A stretch of DNA of 64,000 bases from Actinomycetes bacterium (GTDB taxonomy: Bacteria > Actinomycetota > Coriobacteriia > Anaerosomatales > Anaerosomataceae). The position numbers and the translations under genes are program-made. Under the pieces are notes generated by a model. It saw only the letters and a list, made by a program, of their open reading frames with translations, did not search any database and was not told the DNA's origin. The stretch spans positions 11,083 to 75,082 of the forward strand of contig JALHJB010000012.1 in assembly GCA_022839745.1 (NCBI GenBank), given 5' to 3'. This document shows, one piece after another, positions 41,149-49,766 of this stretch; positions within the stretch are counted from its first letter, which is position 1; every line of letters starts with the position of its first letter.

Positions 41149-42960
41149 ATGAGCCAGGGCCATCGAGTGGCACCCGCGAACACCAGGCTACGCCGTCGGA
41201 CCGTGCTTCTGGGGGCGGTCGCGTGCGTCCTCGTCCTCGTCGTCGCGGCCGTGTATCTCCGGGAGTCCCGTGAGTCCTTGATCGCCGATGAGTCCGCCGT
41301 GCTCGAGATCGCCGCGGATGTGGCCGCCGCGGAAATCGCCGAATGGTGGCGGTCGGGGGTGAGCGACAGCGAAGCGCTCGCACGGACCACAGGGTTCGCC
41401 ACCCGTGCGCGAAGCCTTGTGTCCGACCCCACGGATAGTGCCGAGCGGGAGCTCGTGAGGGTGCGCTTTCTCTCCGAGATCGAGTATCACGTGTTCGACG
41501 AGGTCGTTCTGCTTGCGCCCGATGGTACGCATGTCGAGACCGTGGGGACCGACTCCTTCGACCTCCACAGTGAGACCGTGCGCGCGATGTCGGTGGCCGC
41601 TTCGACCGGCCGGGTCGCTGCGGCGGGGCCATACGTCACGTCGGACGGGGTCACGTTGGCCGACTGGGTCGTGCCGTTGTCGGTAGACGGTGACACCGTG
41701 GTGGCCACGGTGGTCCTGCGCTCTCACGTCAGCTCGTACTGGTCGCCGGATCTCGACGGTGCCCGTTCGGTCGCTGGTGTCGACGCGGTGATCGTGTACA
41801 CGGCGGAGTCCGGGAGGGTTCGCGCCCTCGTGGACTCGCGAAGTGACGATTCGGGACTGCATCCAGGCCAGGTGATTCCGTACCTTCAGGCCGGATCGTT
41901 CCCGCCGGGAGCGTTCGAGGCGCTGGACGCAGAGGGGCGCGAGATCGTGGCCGCGGTGCAGCCTGTCGAGGGCACTGAACTCGGCGTTGCGGTCGTCAGC
42001 GACAAGGCCGCCGTATTGGCTCCGCTGTTGGTGCGCCAGATCGTGGTGGGGGGAGCGGCGGCGTTGGTGTTGGTCGTGCTGGGACTGATCGGGCGGCTGG
42101 AGTTCGTGGCCATGCAGGTGGCGGCCGCCGAGGACCGGCAGGCCGAGCTCGAGGGTCTCGTCGCCGAGCGCACAGCCGAACTCGAGCGAACGGTTGCAGA
42201 GCTCGCCGAGGCCGGCATGCACAAGGATCGGTTCCTCGCCCGGGTGAGCCATGACTTCCGCACTCCGCTGAATGCCGTCATCGGATTCAGCGATCTGCTT
42301 GGCAGGCAGATCGCAGGGCCGCTCGGTCCTGAGCAGATGCGGCAGATCGCGATGATCAACGATGGTGGCCGTCAGCTTCTCGAGTTGGTGAACGACGTCC
42401 TGGATCTCTCGACGATCAGTGCGGGCGGCATCAGCTTCACCTATGGCGATGTCGTGCTGCAAGACGCGGTGTCGTGCGTGACCGACCTGCTCGAGTCCGA
42501 AGCGGCATCCAAGGGCGTGGCGATGCGCACCTTGCTCGACGGCGCCCCGATCCTTGTCCGGACCGACGAGGCCCGGCTGCGGCAAGTCCTGGTCAACATC
42601 GTAGGCAACGCGGTGAAGTACACCGACGCGGGGCATGTGCAGGTGACCGCGACGACTGATGAGCACGGCGCGGTGGTGATCGTGCGCGACACTGGATGCG
42701 GCATCCCCGCTGAGGACATCCCGTACATCACGAGCGAGTTCTTCCGCTCGCGCGACAACGAACCACGGCCCGGCAGCGGACTCGGCCTGGCGATCTCCGA
42801 CCAGCTTGTGCGCATGCTGGGCGGCGCCCTGCGCATCGAGAGCGAACCGGGTGTGGGGACCACGGTCACGATCGTGTTGCCGCTGGACAGTGAGATCGCC
42901 GTGGGCAGCGTCGATGATCCGCTCACAGGCGAGTCGTCCGAATCCGTCGTAGGTGAGTGA
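41149..42960 (+). CDS. Membrane sensor histidine kinase, orphan
   Basis: A 603-residue histidine kinase. Helix 1 (VLLGAVACVLVLVVAAVYL) and helix 2 (VVGGAAALVLVVLGLIG, near residue 305) enclose an extracytoplasmic domain of about 260 residues that looks dCache-like (two alpha/beta lobes, VLLAPDGTHVETVGTD in the first). A coiled coil (ERTAELERTVAELAEA) leads to HisKA with the phospho-acceptor in RVSHDFRTPLN, then HATPase_c with NIVGNAVKY, DTGCGIP and GSGLGLAI. There is no receiver domain and no response regulator nearby. The ATG at 41149 follows GGAG. The signal is unknown. Confidence 0.9.
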   Translation: MSQGHRVAPANTRLRRRTVLLGAVACVLVLVVAAVYLRESRESLIADESAVLEIAADVAAAEIAEWWRSGVSDSEALARTTGFATRARSLVSDPTDSAERELVRVRFLSEIEYHVFDEVVLLAPDGTHVETVGTDSFDLHSETVRAMSVAASTGRVAAAGPYVTSDGVTLADWVVPLSVDGDTVVATVVLRSHVSSYWSPDLDGARSVAGVDAVIVYTAESGRVRALVDSRSDDSGLHPGQVIPYLQAGSFPPGAFEALDAEGREIVAAVQPVEGTELGVAVVSDKAAVLAPLLVRQIVVGGAAALVLVVLGLIGRLEFVAMQVAAAEDRQAELEGLVAERTAELERTVAELAEAGMHKDRFLARVSHDFRTPLNAVIGFSDLLGRQIAGPLGPEQMRQIAMINDGGRQLLELVNDVLDLSTISAGGISFTYGDVVLQDAVSCVTDLLESEAASKGVAMRTLLDGAPILVRTDEARLRQVLVNIVGNAVKYTDAGHVQVTATTDEHGAVVIVRDTGCGIPAEDIPYITSEFFRSRDNEPRPGSGLGLAISDQLVRMLGGALRIESEPGVGTTVTIVLPLDSEIAVGSVDDPLTGESSESVVGE

Positions 42961-43017
42961 AGCCGCTCTGTGGCATGATGAGGGGCATGGAAAACCGGGA
43001 GGGAAGGTCGTGCCTTC

Positions 43018-43821
43018 ATGGCCGATGAATCGCATTCGCTAGCCGTGCTCATTGATTTCGAGAACCTTGCGCTGGGGATCGAGCGCCCGTCGGGAAGGGC
43101 GTCCACCGCGCGCTCCGCCAGGGCGAAGGCCGCGAGCGAGACGTTCGATATCAAGCTCGTTCTCGAACGCCTCGTTGAGAAGGGCAAGGTCATCGTCAAG
43201 CGAGCGTACGCCGATTGGGGCCGGTTCAATTCCTACCGCGAGGTCATGCACGACTCGGGCATCCAGATGATGGAGATCCCGGAGCGCGGCAAGACCGGGA
43301 AGAACCACGCCGACATCCAGCTGTGTGTGGACGCGATGGACCTGTGCTACTCCAAGGAACACATCGACACGTTCGTGGTCGTCTCAGGCGACAGCGACTT
43401 CACGCCGCTCGTCTCCAAGCTCAAGGAGAACGGCAAGGCGGTCATCGGCCTCGGCATCAAAGACTCCACGAGCGACCTGCTCGCATCGAGCTGTGACGAG
43501 TTCATCTACTACGAGGACATCGTGAAGGGCCCCGCACGACCAGCGGTTCCTGTTGCCGATATCCCCCGGGCCAAGCGCCCCGCGATGAACCTGATGATCG
43601 AGGCGGTCCAGGCGTTGCAGCGCGAGAACAAAGACGTGATGCTCGCCTCGATGGTGAAGGACACCATGCGGCGCAAGCAGCCACAGTTCTCAGAGTCCAG
43701 CTACGGGTACCGGTCGTTCTCCGACCTGCTGCAGGATGCGGAGCGCCTCGGCATCATCACGCTTCGGGCCGATCAGCGGTCCGGCACATGGGTCGTCGTC
43801 GGGTTCTCGGAGAAGCGATGA
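43018..43821 (+). CDS. NYN-domain protein with C-terminal OST-HTH/LOTUS domain
   Basis: A 267-residue protein. Residues 5-165 are a NYN (LabA-like) PIN-fold domain with the acidic metal residues in LIDFEN, KNHADIQLCVDAMDL and VSGDSDFTPL. Residues about 190-265 (LMIEAVQALQRENKDVMLASMVKDTMRRKQP, then FSDLLQDAERLGII) match the OST-HTH/LOTUS fold, thought to bind RNA or G-quadruplexes. This pairing is a common bacterial arrangement and suggests an RNA nuclease or RNA-binding regulator; no substrate is known. Its stop overlaps the next gene (ATGA). The start has GGGAGGGAAGG 10 bp ahead. Confidence 0.85.
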   Translation: MADESHSLAVLIDFENLALGIERPSGRASTARSARAKAASETFDIKLVLERLVEKGKVIVKRAYADWGRFNSYREVMHDSGIQMMEIPERGKTGKNHADIQLCVDAMDLCYSKEHIDTFVVVSGDSDFTPLVSKLKENGKAVIGLGIKDSTSDLLASSCDEFIYYEDIVKGPARPAVPVADIPRAKRPAMNLMIEAVQALQRENKDVMLASMVKDTMRRKQPQFSESSYGYRSFSDLLQDAERLGIITLRADQRSGTWVVVGFSEKR

Positions 43822-44942
43822 CGATCCTTTCGGGTCCGAGCGCGCACCCCCTGTTCTCGCGATGCCCCGCGATGCGCGAGCAACTGCCGCATGTCCCGCT
43901 CGGCGAGTTCCCTACGCCTGTCGAGCGGCATGAGGCGCTGGAGCGGGCGTTGGGGGTAGGCGAGCTGTGGGTCAAGCGTGACGACCGCTCGGGTGAGGTC
44001 TATGGCGGCAACAAGGTACGCAAGCTCGAGATCCTGCTGGCCGACGCGCTGCGGTCCGGGGCGCGCGAGATCGTGACGTTCGGCGGCGCTGGCTCCAACC
44101 ACGCGCTGGCGACCGCGATCTACGGACAGCGTCTTGGCTTCGCGGTCGACCTGTTCCTGACACCGCAGCCCACGTCAGCGCATGTGCGGCGCAATCTGCT
44201 GCTCGACGCCGCCTTCGGCGCTCGCCTCCATCACAGCGAGCACGCGGCCGACGCCATGCGGGCCGCCGAGGCGCATGTCGCTGAGCGCGAGGAGGTCACC
44301 GGGATAGCACCCTACGTGATCCCGTACGGGGGCACCAACACGCTTTCCGTCACCGGCATGATGGACGCCGGCCTCGAGCTGGTCATGCAAGCATTCCAGG
44401 GCGAACTGCCGGCGCCGGATGTGGTGTATGTGGCCGCCGGCTCGCTCGGCACCGCGGCGGGCATCGCGATCGGTCTGGCGGCGGGCGAGAGCGAGACCGA
44501 AGTACGCGCTGTACGGGTGACGAGCGACAGCGTGGCCTCGCAGGGCGCCCTCGATGCGCTCATCGAGGAGACCCGCGACCTGATCTGCGCGATGGACACC
44601 TCGTGTTCATGCGCGATCGAGGTCACCCCGCGCGCCCGTCTGATCGAGGGCTACTACGGTGATGGGTACGGCACACCGCTTCCGGCCGCCGAGGAGGCCG
44701 TCGCGCTCGCGCGCGGCGAAGGACTCACGCTTGACGGCACGTACACTGGCAGGGCGTTCGCGGCGCTTATGGCCGATGCGGCCGCGGGTGGGCTGGCCGA
44801 CAAACGCGTGGTGTTCTGGGACACGTTCGACTCGCACGACTTCGGCGCACAGATCGAGGGGCTCGATTCGTCCTCGGTACCACCGGAGTTCGCCCGGTAC
44901 TTCGAGCCCGACGCCGGCCCGGATGCGGCGCCGCGCGACTGA
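43818..44942 (+). CDS. PLP-dependent D-cysteine desulfhydrase / ACC deaminase family protein
   Basis: A 374-residue fold-type II PLP enzyme. The lysine lies in EVYGGNKVRKLEILLADA, followed by VTFGGAGSNHALATA and the phosphate loop AAGSLGTAAGIAIG. This is the D-cysteine desulfhydrase / 1-aminocyclopropane-1-carboxylate deaminase group. The protein is longer than DcyD (about 330) because of extra C-terminal residues (SSVPPEFARYFEPD). Substrate is uncertain: D-cysteine, or another D-amino acid. It overlaps the NYN gene by 4 bp, an odd pairing that may reflect transcription only. Confidence 0.8.
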   Translation: MTILSGPSAHPLFSRCPAMREQLPHVPLGEFPTPVERHEALERALGVGELWVKRDDRSGEVYGGNKVRKLEILLADALRSGAREIVTFGGAGSNHALATAIYGQRLGFAVDLFLTPQPTSAHVRRNLLLDAAFGARLHHSEHAADAMRAAEAHVAEREEVTGIAPYVIPYGGTNTLSVTGMMDAGLELVMQAFQGELPAPDVVYVAAGSLGTAAGIAIGLAAGESETEVRAVRVTSDSVASQGALDALIEETRDLICAMDTSCSCAIEVTPRARLIEGYYGDGYGTPLPAAEEAVALARGEGLTLDGTYTGRAFAALMADAAAGGLADKRVVFWDTFDSHDFGAQIEGLDSSSVPPEFARYFEPDAGPDAAPRD

Positions 44943-44952
44943 CGGGACATAC

Positions 44953-46275
44953 ATGCGCATCGCGATATTCACGGACACGTACCTGCCTGAGGTGAACGGC
45001 GTCGTCACGAGCATCGACTCGCACTCGCGGCTCCTCGGCGCGCGTGGTCATCAGCTGTTGATCATCTGCCCGAAGTATCGCAAGCCGATCCTGCACGTGG
45101 TGCCGCATGTGCAGATCAAGCGATATCGGAGCCTCAGCGTGTCATCCAATCGGGCCACACGGCTGGCGCTCCCATCGATGGCTTCGGTGGCCGCAACGCT
45201 TCGGCGGTTCGGTCCTGACCTCGTGCACATCAACACGCCGCTGTCGGTGGGCGTGGTCGGCCTTGCCACGGCGCGGATGATGCGGCTGCCGATCGTTGAG
45301 ACCTACCACACGTACATACCTGACTTCATGCAGTACCTGGAGCCGCATCGACTGCTCCGGCTCGACAGCCTGCAGGATCGGATCATCGACTCGATGGTGT
45401 ACGAGCGGATGTTCGCCTCAGGCATGTTCCATCAGCTTGCGGGGCTGATGCGGGGCGGCAGGAGCGCCATCGATCAGGTCATGGCCGTGGCCGATGATGT
45501 GAAGGGCGGGCTTGCCGCCGAGGAACACACGGAGATCACCGCACGGTTCGCCTGGCAGTTCACGAGGACCGTGTACAACCGTGCCGACCTGGTCATCACC
45601 CCATCGGTCACCCTCAAGCGAGCGCTTGAGGCGCATGGCGTCACGGCACCCGTGGAGTACCTGAGCAATGGTATCGACTCCACGATCGTAGCGCCGAAGA
45701 GTTCGTATGCGCCCACCGGGAAGCTGTTGCATGCCGGTCGCCTCGGCCATGAGAAGAACGTCGATGTCGTGCTCCAGGCGTTCGCGCTGCTCCTGGAGCG
45801 TCAGCCGGGGCTCACGCTCGACATCGTTGGCGACGGTCCCGCACGCGAGCATCTTGAGCGCGTGGCCGCGCGGCTTGGCATCGCCGAGCGGGTGCGGATG
45901 CGCGGGTTCATGGACCGTCCGGCGCTTGGCCGCATCTACCGCGAGTACGATGCGTTCGTGACTGCAAGCACGATCGAGACGCAGGGGATCGTGCTCCTCG
46001 AGGCGATGAGCGCCGGACTCCCGATCGCGGCGGTGCGGGCGCTCGCGATCCCCGAGCTCGTGGAAGACGGACGCACCGGGCTGCTGGCGGAGCCCGGTGA
46101 CGCGCCGGCGCTCGCGGCTGTGATGGACCGGCTGGTCGCCGACGGCGCGTTGCGTAACGCTCTGGGCGCGGCGGGTCGCGAGGAGGTGCGCCAGCACGCG
46201 CTCCCGTCGGTGGTGAGCCGGCTCGAGGAGTTGTACGGGCGGGTCCTCGCGGAGCGGGCCGGAGATCGCGGGTAG
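44953..46275 (+). CDS. Family GT4 glycosyltransferase
   Basis: A 440-residue GT-B enzyme. The N-terminus IAIFTDTYLPEVNGVVTSI with the G-V-V loop and HINTPLSVGVVG are typical of lipid glycosyltransferases such as 1,2-diacylglycerol 3-glucosyltransferase or mannosyltransferases. The C-domain has LLHAGRLGHEKNVDVVLQAF, DIVGDGPAREHLE, and the E-x7-E region in ASTIETQGIVLLEAMSAGLP. Membrane glycolipid synthesis is the best guess. The start ATG at 44953 gives the correct N-terminus. It ends exactly where the convergent ferredoxin gene ends. Confidence 0.85.
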   Translation: MRIAIFTDTYLPEVNGVVTSIDSHSRLLGARGHQLLIICPKYRKPILHVVPHVQIKRYRSLSVSSNRATRLALPSMASVAATLRRFGPDLVHINTPLSVGVVGLATARMMRLPIVETYHTYIPDFMQYLEPHRLLRLDSLQDRIIDSMVYERMFASGMFHQLAGLMRGGRSAIDQVMAVADDVKGGLAAEEHTEITARFAWQFTRTVYNRADLVITPSVTLKRALEAHGVTAPVEYLSNGIDSTIVAPKSSYAPTGKLLHAGRLGHEKNVDVVLQAFALLLERQPGLTLDIVGDGPAREHLERVAARLGIAERVRMRGFMDRPALGRIYREYDAFVTASTIETQGIVLLEAMSAGLPIAAVRALAIPELVEDGRTGLLAEPGDAPALAAVMDRLVADGALRNALGAAGREEVRQHALPSVVSRLEELYGRVLAERAGDRG

Positions 46276-46470
46276 CTAAACGGCGCTCACGCTGATGGCG
46301 GCAACGGGGCAGAGCTCCACACACGCTTCGACGTCCGGGTAGGTCTCCACAGGCGGATCCTCGTCGATGACCATAGCCAGACCGTCCTCGCCCATGCGGA
46401 AGACCTCGGGGCACGTCTGCTCGCACAGCGCACAGCCGATGCAGAGGTCGCGGTCTACGGTCGCCTTCAT
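46276..46470 (-). CDS. Single-cluster [4Fe-4S] ferredoxin
   Basis: A 64-residue ferredoxin of the Thermotoga/Desulfovibrio type. Cluster ligands are C10, C13, C16 and C54; C20 and C50 are placed for the usual disulfide. It carries low-potential electrons between enzymes such as pyruvate or indolepyruvate oxidoreductases (IorAB is encoded 4 kb away). It overlaps the GNAT gene by 4 bp and is the second gene of that minus-strand pair. The convergent glycosyltransferase stop lies directly beside its own stop. Confidence 0.92.
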   Translation of the reverse strand: MKATVDRDLCIGCALCEQTCPEVFRMGEDGLAMVIDEDPPVETYPDVEACVELCPVAAISVSAV

Positions 46471-47039
46471 CGGGCGTCCTCCTCCTTCCGGCAGCCGGGG
46501 CTCTCATCATGTGTGTCCCCCGAACCGCTGCCGGTAACGCACCGGTCCTCGATCCGGTACTCCCAGGTCACCACGTCGAGCCACCGGCCGAACTTGCGCC
46601 CTACCTCGTGCATGGTGCCTGCCTCGGTGAATCCGATCGAGCGCACCATCGCGATGCTCGCCATGTTCTCCGTGCAGATGCGAGCGAGGAGGACGTGCAG
46701 CTCGGCCAGGTGCGCACGCTCGATCAGCGCACGCGTCAGTGCCCGGCCCCCGCCGTTTCCACGGTACGACTCGGCCACATACACCGACACCTCGACGGTC
46801 GCGGAGTAGGCGGGGCGCTCCGAGTACGGCGAGAGCGCGCCCCAGCCAACGACGACGCCATCGACCTCGGCGACGATCACGGGGTGGAGCGGTGAGCGAC
46901 CGGCGAGCCAGCGGGCGCGGTCCTCGACGCTCTTGGGCTCTATGTCAAAGCTCGCGGTCGTCGTGAGCACCGCGTGGTTGTATATCTCCGCGATCGCCGC
47001 GGCGTCTGCCGCGCGGGCGTCCCTGATATGCATGTGCAT
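46467..47039 (-). CDS. GNAT acetyltransferase, phosphinothricin/MnaT-like
   Basis: A 190-residue GNAT enzyme. It starts with HIRDARAADAAAIAEIYNHAV, has VDGVVVGWGALSPYSERPAYSATVEVSVYVAESYRGNGGGRALT (the acetyl-CoA loop R-G-N-G-G-G), then IGFTEAGTMHEVGRKFGRWLDV. This pattern is the phosphinothricin/L-methionine sulfoximine N-acetyltransferase group, which often acetylates methionine-like amino acids. The ATG at 47039 follows GGAGG with 7-bp spacing. The C-terminal 25 residues are a polar tail. It is coupled to the ferredoxin, with no clear functional link. Confidence 0.82.
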   Translation of the reverse strand: MHMHIRDARAADAAAIAEIYNHAVLTTTASFDIEPKSVEDRARWLAGRSPLHPVIVAEVDGVVVGWGALSPYSERPAYSATVEVSVYVAESYRGNGGGRALTRALIERAHLAELHVLLARICTENMASIAMVRSIGFTEAGTMHEVGRKFGRWLDVVTWEYRIEDRCVTGSGSGDTHDESPGCRKEEDAR

Positions 47040-47073
47040 CCCTGGTCCTCCAGCATACGGATATGCGGCATTT

Positions 47074-47162
47074 GTGTATCACGCGACCTGAACATCGCTC
47101 TATTGCGGTTGTGTTACACGCGACTTCTCGCGTGGACGCATGCCGTGACGGTGCCGTACACT
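47074..47162 (+). promoter_or_regulatory. Repeats, dyad and candidate promoter before the citrate/homocitrate operon
   Basis: Two 14-bp direct repeats, GTGTATCACGCGAC (47074-47087) and GTGTTACACGCGAC (47111-47124), match at 12 positions. The second runs into a perfect dyad CACGCGA-CTTC-TCGCGTG (47117-47134). Just beyond are TGGACG (47133-47138) and TACACT (47157-47162), spaced 18 bp, a weak promoter. The overlap of dyad and -35 suggests repression of the operon. Confidence 0.5.
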
Positions 47163-47251
47163 ATCACTTCCGTTGCGCGCCGTGTTCCTGCCATGGTCGC
47201 GCACGGGCGGTCGAGGCGCCAGAGGGTTGCCGCCTCCAAGATGAAGGAGCG

Positions 47252-48448
47252 ATGGTGGAACGCGAGCTCGCCAAGGATTTCCCGGTCGATAGCACACTCG
47301 GTGTCACCAGGGTGCGGATCGACGACACAACGCTGCGCGATGGCGAGCAGACCGCCGGCGTGGTCTTCGCGAACAAGGAGAAGATCCGGATCGCGAAGCT
47401 GCTCGACGAGATCGGCGTGGACCAGATCGAGGCGGGCATCCCCGCGATGGGCGGTGACGAGCAGGCCACCATCGAGGAGATCGCGCACCTCGGCCTGCGC
47501 GCGTCGGTGCTCGGCTGGAACCGTGCGAACACCGGCGACATCAAGACGAGCATCAACTGCGGCGTGGACGCGATCGCGATCTCGCTCGCAACGTCGGACA
47601 TCCACATCCAGACCAAGCTGATGAAAGACCGCGCGTGGGTGCTCGATACGATCCGCGAGAGCGTGGCGTTCGCCAAGGCCGAGGACCCCGACCTGTACGT
47701 GTCGGTGAACGCCGAGGACGCGTCGCGCACGGAGATCGGCTTCCTTGTGGAGTATGCGAAGGCGGCCAAGGCCGAAGGCGCCGACCGCATCCGGTTCTGC
47801 GACACCATCGGGCTCATGGAGCCGTTCCGCACCTACGAGGTCGTGCGGCGTCTCCGTGAGGAGAGCGGTCTCGAGGTCGAGATGCACACGCACAACGACT
47901 TCGGCATGGCCGTGGCAAACGCCATCGCCGGCATCCACGCCGGTGCGACCTGGGTGAACGTGACCGTGGGCGGCCTCGGTGAGCGTGCCGGTAACGCTGC
48001 GCTCGAAGAGGTCGTGATGGCGCTCAAGTACATCGAGGGTTTCGACCTGGAGATGGACACTACGCGCTTCCGCGAGATCGGCGAGTACGTGATGAAGGCC
48101 GCTGGGCGCCAGATCCCCGCGTGGAAGTCGGTCATCGGCACGAACATGTTTGCGCACGAAAGCGGCATCCACGCTGATGGCGTTATCAAGAACCCCAAGA
48201 CGTACGAGGTCTTCGCTCCCGGTGAGGTAGGCCTTGAGCGGCAGATCGTGATCGGCAAGCACTCGGGCTCGCGAGCGCTCGAGCTCAAGTTCCACGAGTA
48301 CGGCATCGAGGTGACCAAGGACGTGGCACACGAGCTCCTGCCGCGCGTGCGCACGATGGCCATCGAGCTCAAGCGCGCGCTTTTCGACAAAGAGCTGATC
48401 TACATCTATAACGACTGGAAGGCCGAGAAGCGCACGACGGGCGAGTAG
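47252..48448 (+). CDS. Homocitrate synthase / Re-citrate synthase-like enzyme (DRE-TIM family)
   Basis: A 398-residue Claisen-condensation TIM-barrel enzyme closest in pattern to NifV. It has RIDDTTLRDGEQTAGVVF (DRE-like catalytic region), DQIEAGIPAMGGDE, ISLATSDIHIQTKL, EMHTHNDFGMA (metal histidines) and GERAGNAALEEVVMAL. Two reactions are possible: acetyl-CoA + 2-oxoglutarate to homocitrate, or, as a Re-citrate synthase, acetyl-CoA + oxaloacetate to citrate, both performed by relatives. The downstream isocitrate-type dehydrogenase favours citrate. It heads a six-gene operon. The ATG at 47252 is preceded by AAGGAG at only 2 bp, so GTG 47255 is possible. Confidence 0.8.
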   Translation: MVERELAKDFPVDSTLGVTRVRIDDTTLRDGEQTAGVVFANKEKIRIAKLLDEIGVDQIEAGIPAMGGDEQATIEEIAHLGLRASVLGWNRANTGDIKTSINCGVDAIAISLATSDIHIQTKLMKDRAWVLDTIRESVAFAKAEDPDLYVSVNAEDASRTEIGFLVEYAKAAKAEGADRIRFCDTIGLMEPFRTYEVVRRLREESGLEVEMHTHNDFGMAVANAIAGIHAGATWVNVTVGGLGERAGNAALEEVVMALKYIEGFDLEMDTTRFREIGEYVMKAAGRQIPAWKSVIGTNMFAHESGIHADGVIKNPKTYEVFAPGEVGLERQIVIGKHSGSRALELKFHEYGIEVTKDVAHELLPRVRTMAIELKRALFDKELIYIYNDWKAEKRTTGE

Positions 48449-48482
48449 CGCCTGCGCGCGGTCGAAGGCTCTGACGAGAAGG

Positions 48483-49763
48483 ATGGTGGTTCCGATTCCG
48501 GGCAAGACGATCGCCGAGAAGATCTTCTCGGCACACTCAGGCACCGACGCGTATGCCGGCGACATCGTCGTCGCCGATGTCGACTTCGTGATGGGGCAGG
48601 ACGGCACCACACCGCTCGCCATCCGCGCGCTGGAGAGCATGGGCGTGGAGAAGGTGTTCGATCCGGCCAAGGTGGCGGTGGTCATGGACCACTCGAGCCC
48701 GAGCCCGATCGAGGGCGTCTCGGCACTGCACACCATCATGCGCGAGTTCGGCAAGCGGACCGGCGCCACGGTCTACGACGTGGGCTGCGGCGTCTGCCAC
48801 CAACTCATTCCCGAGGCAGGGCATGTGGTGCCGGGCGACCTCATGGTGGGCTGCGACAGCCACACCTGCACCTATGGCGCCGTGAACGTCTTCTCCACGG
48901 GCGTGGGCTCCACCGACGGAGCCGCCGCGATGGCCTCGGGCAAGTTGTGGTTCAAGGTGCCCGACACGATGAAGGTCACCTACACCGGCGAGCTGCAGCC
49001 GGGCGTGTTCAGCAAGGACCTCATCCTCGCGCTCGCCGGCAGGATCGGCGCGGACGGCGCTACCTACATGGCGCTCGAGTTCCACGGCCCGGTCATCGAT
49101 GAACTCTCGGTGGACGCTCGCATGACGATCTCGAATATGGCGATCGAGGTGGGCGCCAAGGCCGGACTGATGAAGGCCGACGAGAAGACGCTCGCCTGGT
49201 ACGAAGGGCGCGGCGATCGCGCTCCCGTGCCGGTGGATCCTGACGCCGACGCCGTCTACGCGCAGGAGATCGTGCTCGACGCCTCGGCGATCGGTCCGCA
49301 GGTGGCCAAGCCGCACGCGGTCGACAACGTCTCGCCGATCGAGGAGGTCGCCGGTACGCCCATCGCGCAGGGCTTCATCGGCACCTGCACCAACGGACGC
49401 CTCGAGGATCTCAAGATCGCGGCGAACATCCTTCGCGGCCGAAAGGTGCACCCCGACGTGCGACTCATCGTGGCACCCGCGAGCAAGCAGATCCTGCTCG
49501 ACGCGATGGAGGCCGGCTACATCCGCGACCTCGTGGAGGCCGGAGCCGCTCTGGTCACGCCGGGCTGCGGTCCGTGCGTGGGCACGCACAACGGTGTGCC
49601 GAGCGACGGCGAGAACGTCATCTCCACGGCCAACCGCAACTTCAAGGGCCGCATGGGCAACTCCAACGCGTTCATCTACCTCGGCAGCCCGGCCACGGTC
49701 GGCGCGTCCGTCATCGAGGGCGTCATCACCGACCCCCGGAAGTACTTCAAGGGAGGGGAGTAG
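48483..49763 (+). CDS. Aconitase-family (homoaconitase/isopropylmalate isomerase) large subunit
   Basis: A 426-residue large subunit of the two-subunit aconitase superfamily (LeuC/HacA type). It has AEKIFSAHSGTDAYAGDIV, DHSSPSP, DVGCGVCHQLIPE, GCDSHTCTYGA and the FeS-cluster cysteines in GCDSHTC and GTCTNGR...TPGCGPCVG. It isomerises citrate, homocitrate or isopropylmalate by dehydration and rehydration of the hydroxyl acid. The preceding synthase and the following small subunit make an isomerase for that synthase's product. The start ATG at 48483 has GAGAAGG directly upstream. Confidence 0.85.
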   Translation: MVVPIPGKTIAEKIFSAHSGTDAYAGDIVVADVDFVMGQDGTTPLAIRALESMGVEKVFDPAKVAVVMDHSSPSPIEGVSALHTIMREFGKRTGATVYDVGCGVCHQLIPEAGHVVPGDLMVGCDSHTCTYGAVNVFSTGVGSTDGAAAMASGKLWFKVPDTMKVTYTGELQPGVFSKDLILALAGRIGADGATYMALEFHGPVIDELSVDARMTISNMAIEVGAKAGLMKADEKTLAWYEGRGDRAPVPVDPDADAVYAQEIVLDASAIGPQVAKPHAVDNVSPIEEVAGTPIAQGFIGTCTNGRLEDLKIAANILRGRKVHPDVRLIVAPASKQILLDAMEAGYIRDLVEAGAALVTPGCGPCVGTHNGVPSDGENVISTANRNFKGRMGNSNAFIYLGSPATVGASVIEGVITDPRKYFKGGE

Positions 49764-49766
49764 GCG

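Noticed and set aside
41188..43035. 615-codon minus-strand frame opposite the histidine kinase
   Set aside because: The plus strand carries complete HisKA and HATPase motifs; the opposite frame is composition noise.
47114..48769. 551-codon minus-strand frame opposite the homocitrate-synthase-like gene
   Set aside because: Shadow of a strongly conserved plus-strand enzyme in high-GC DNA.
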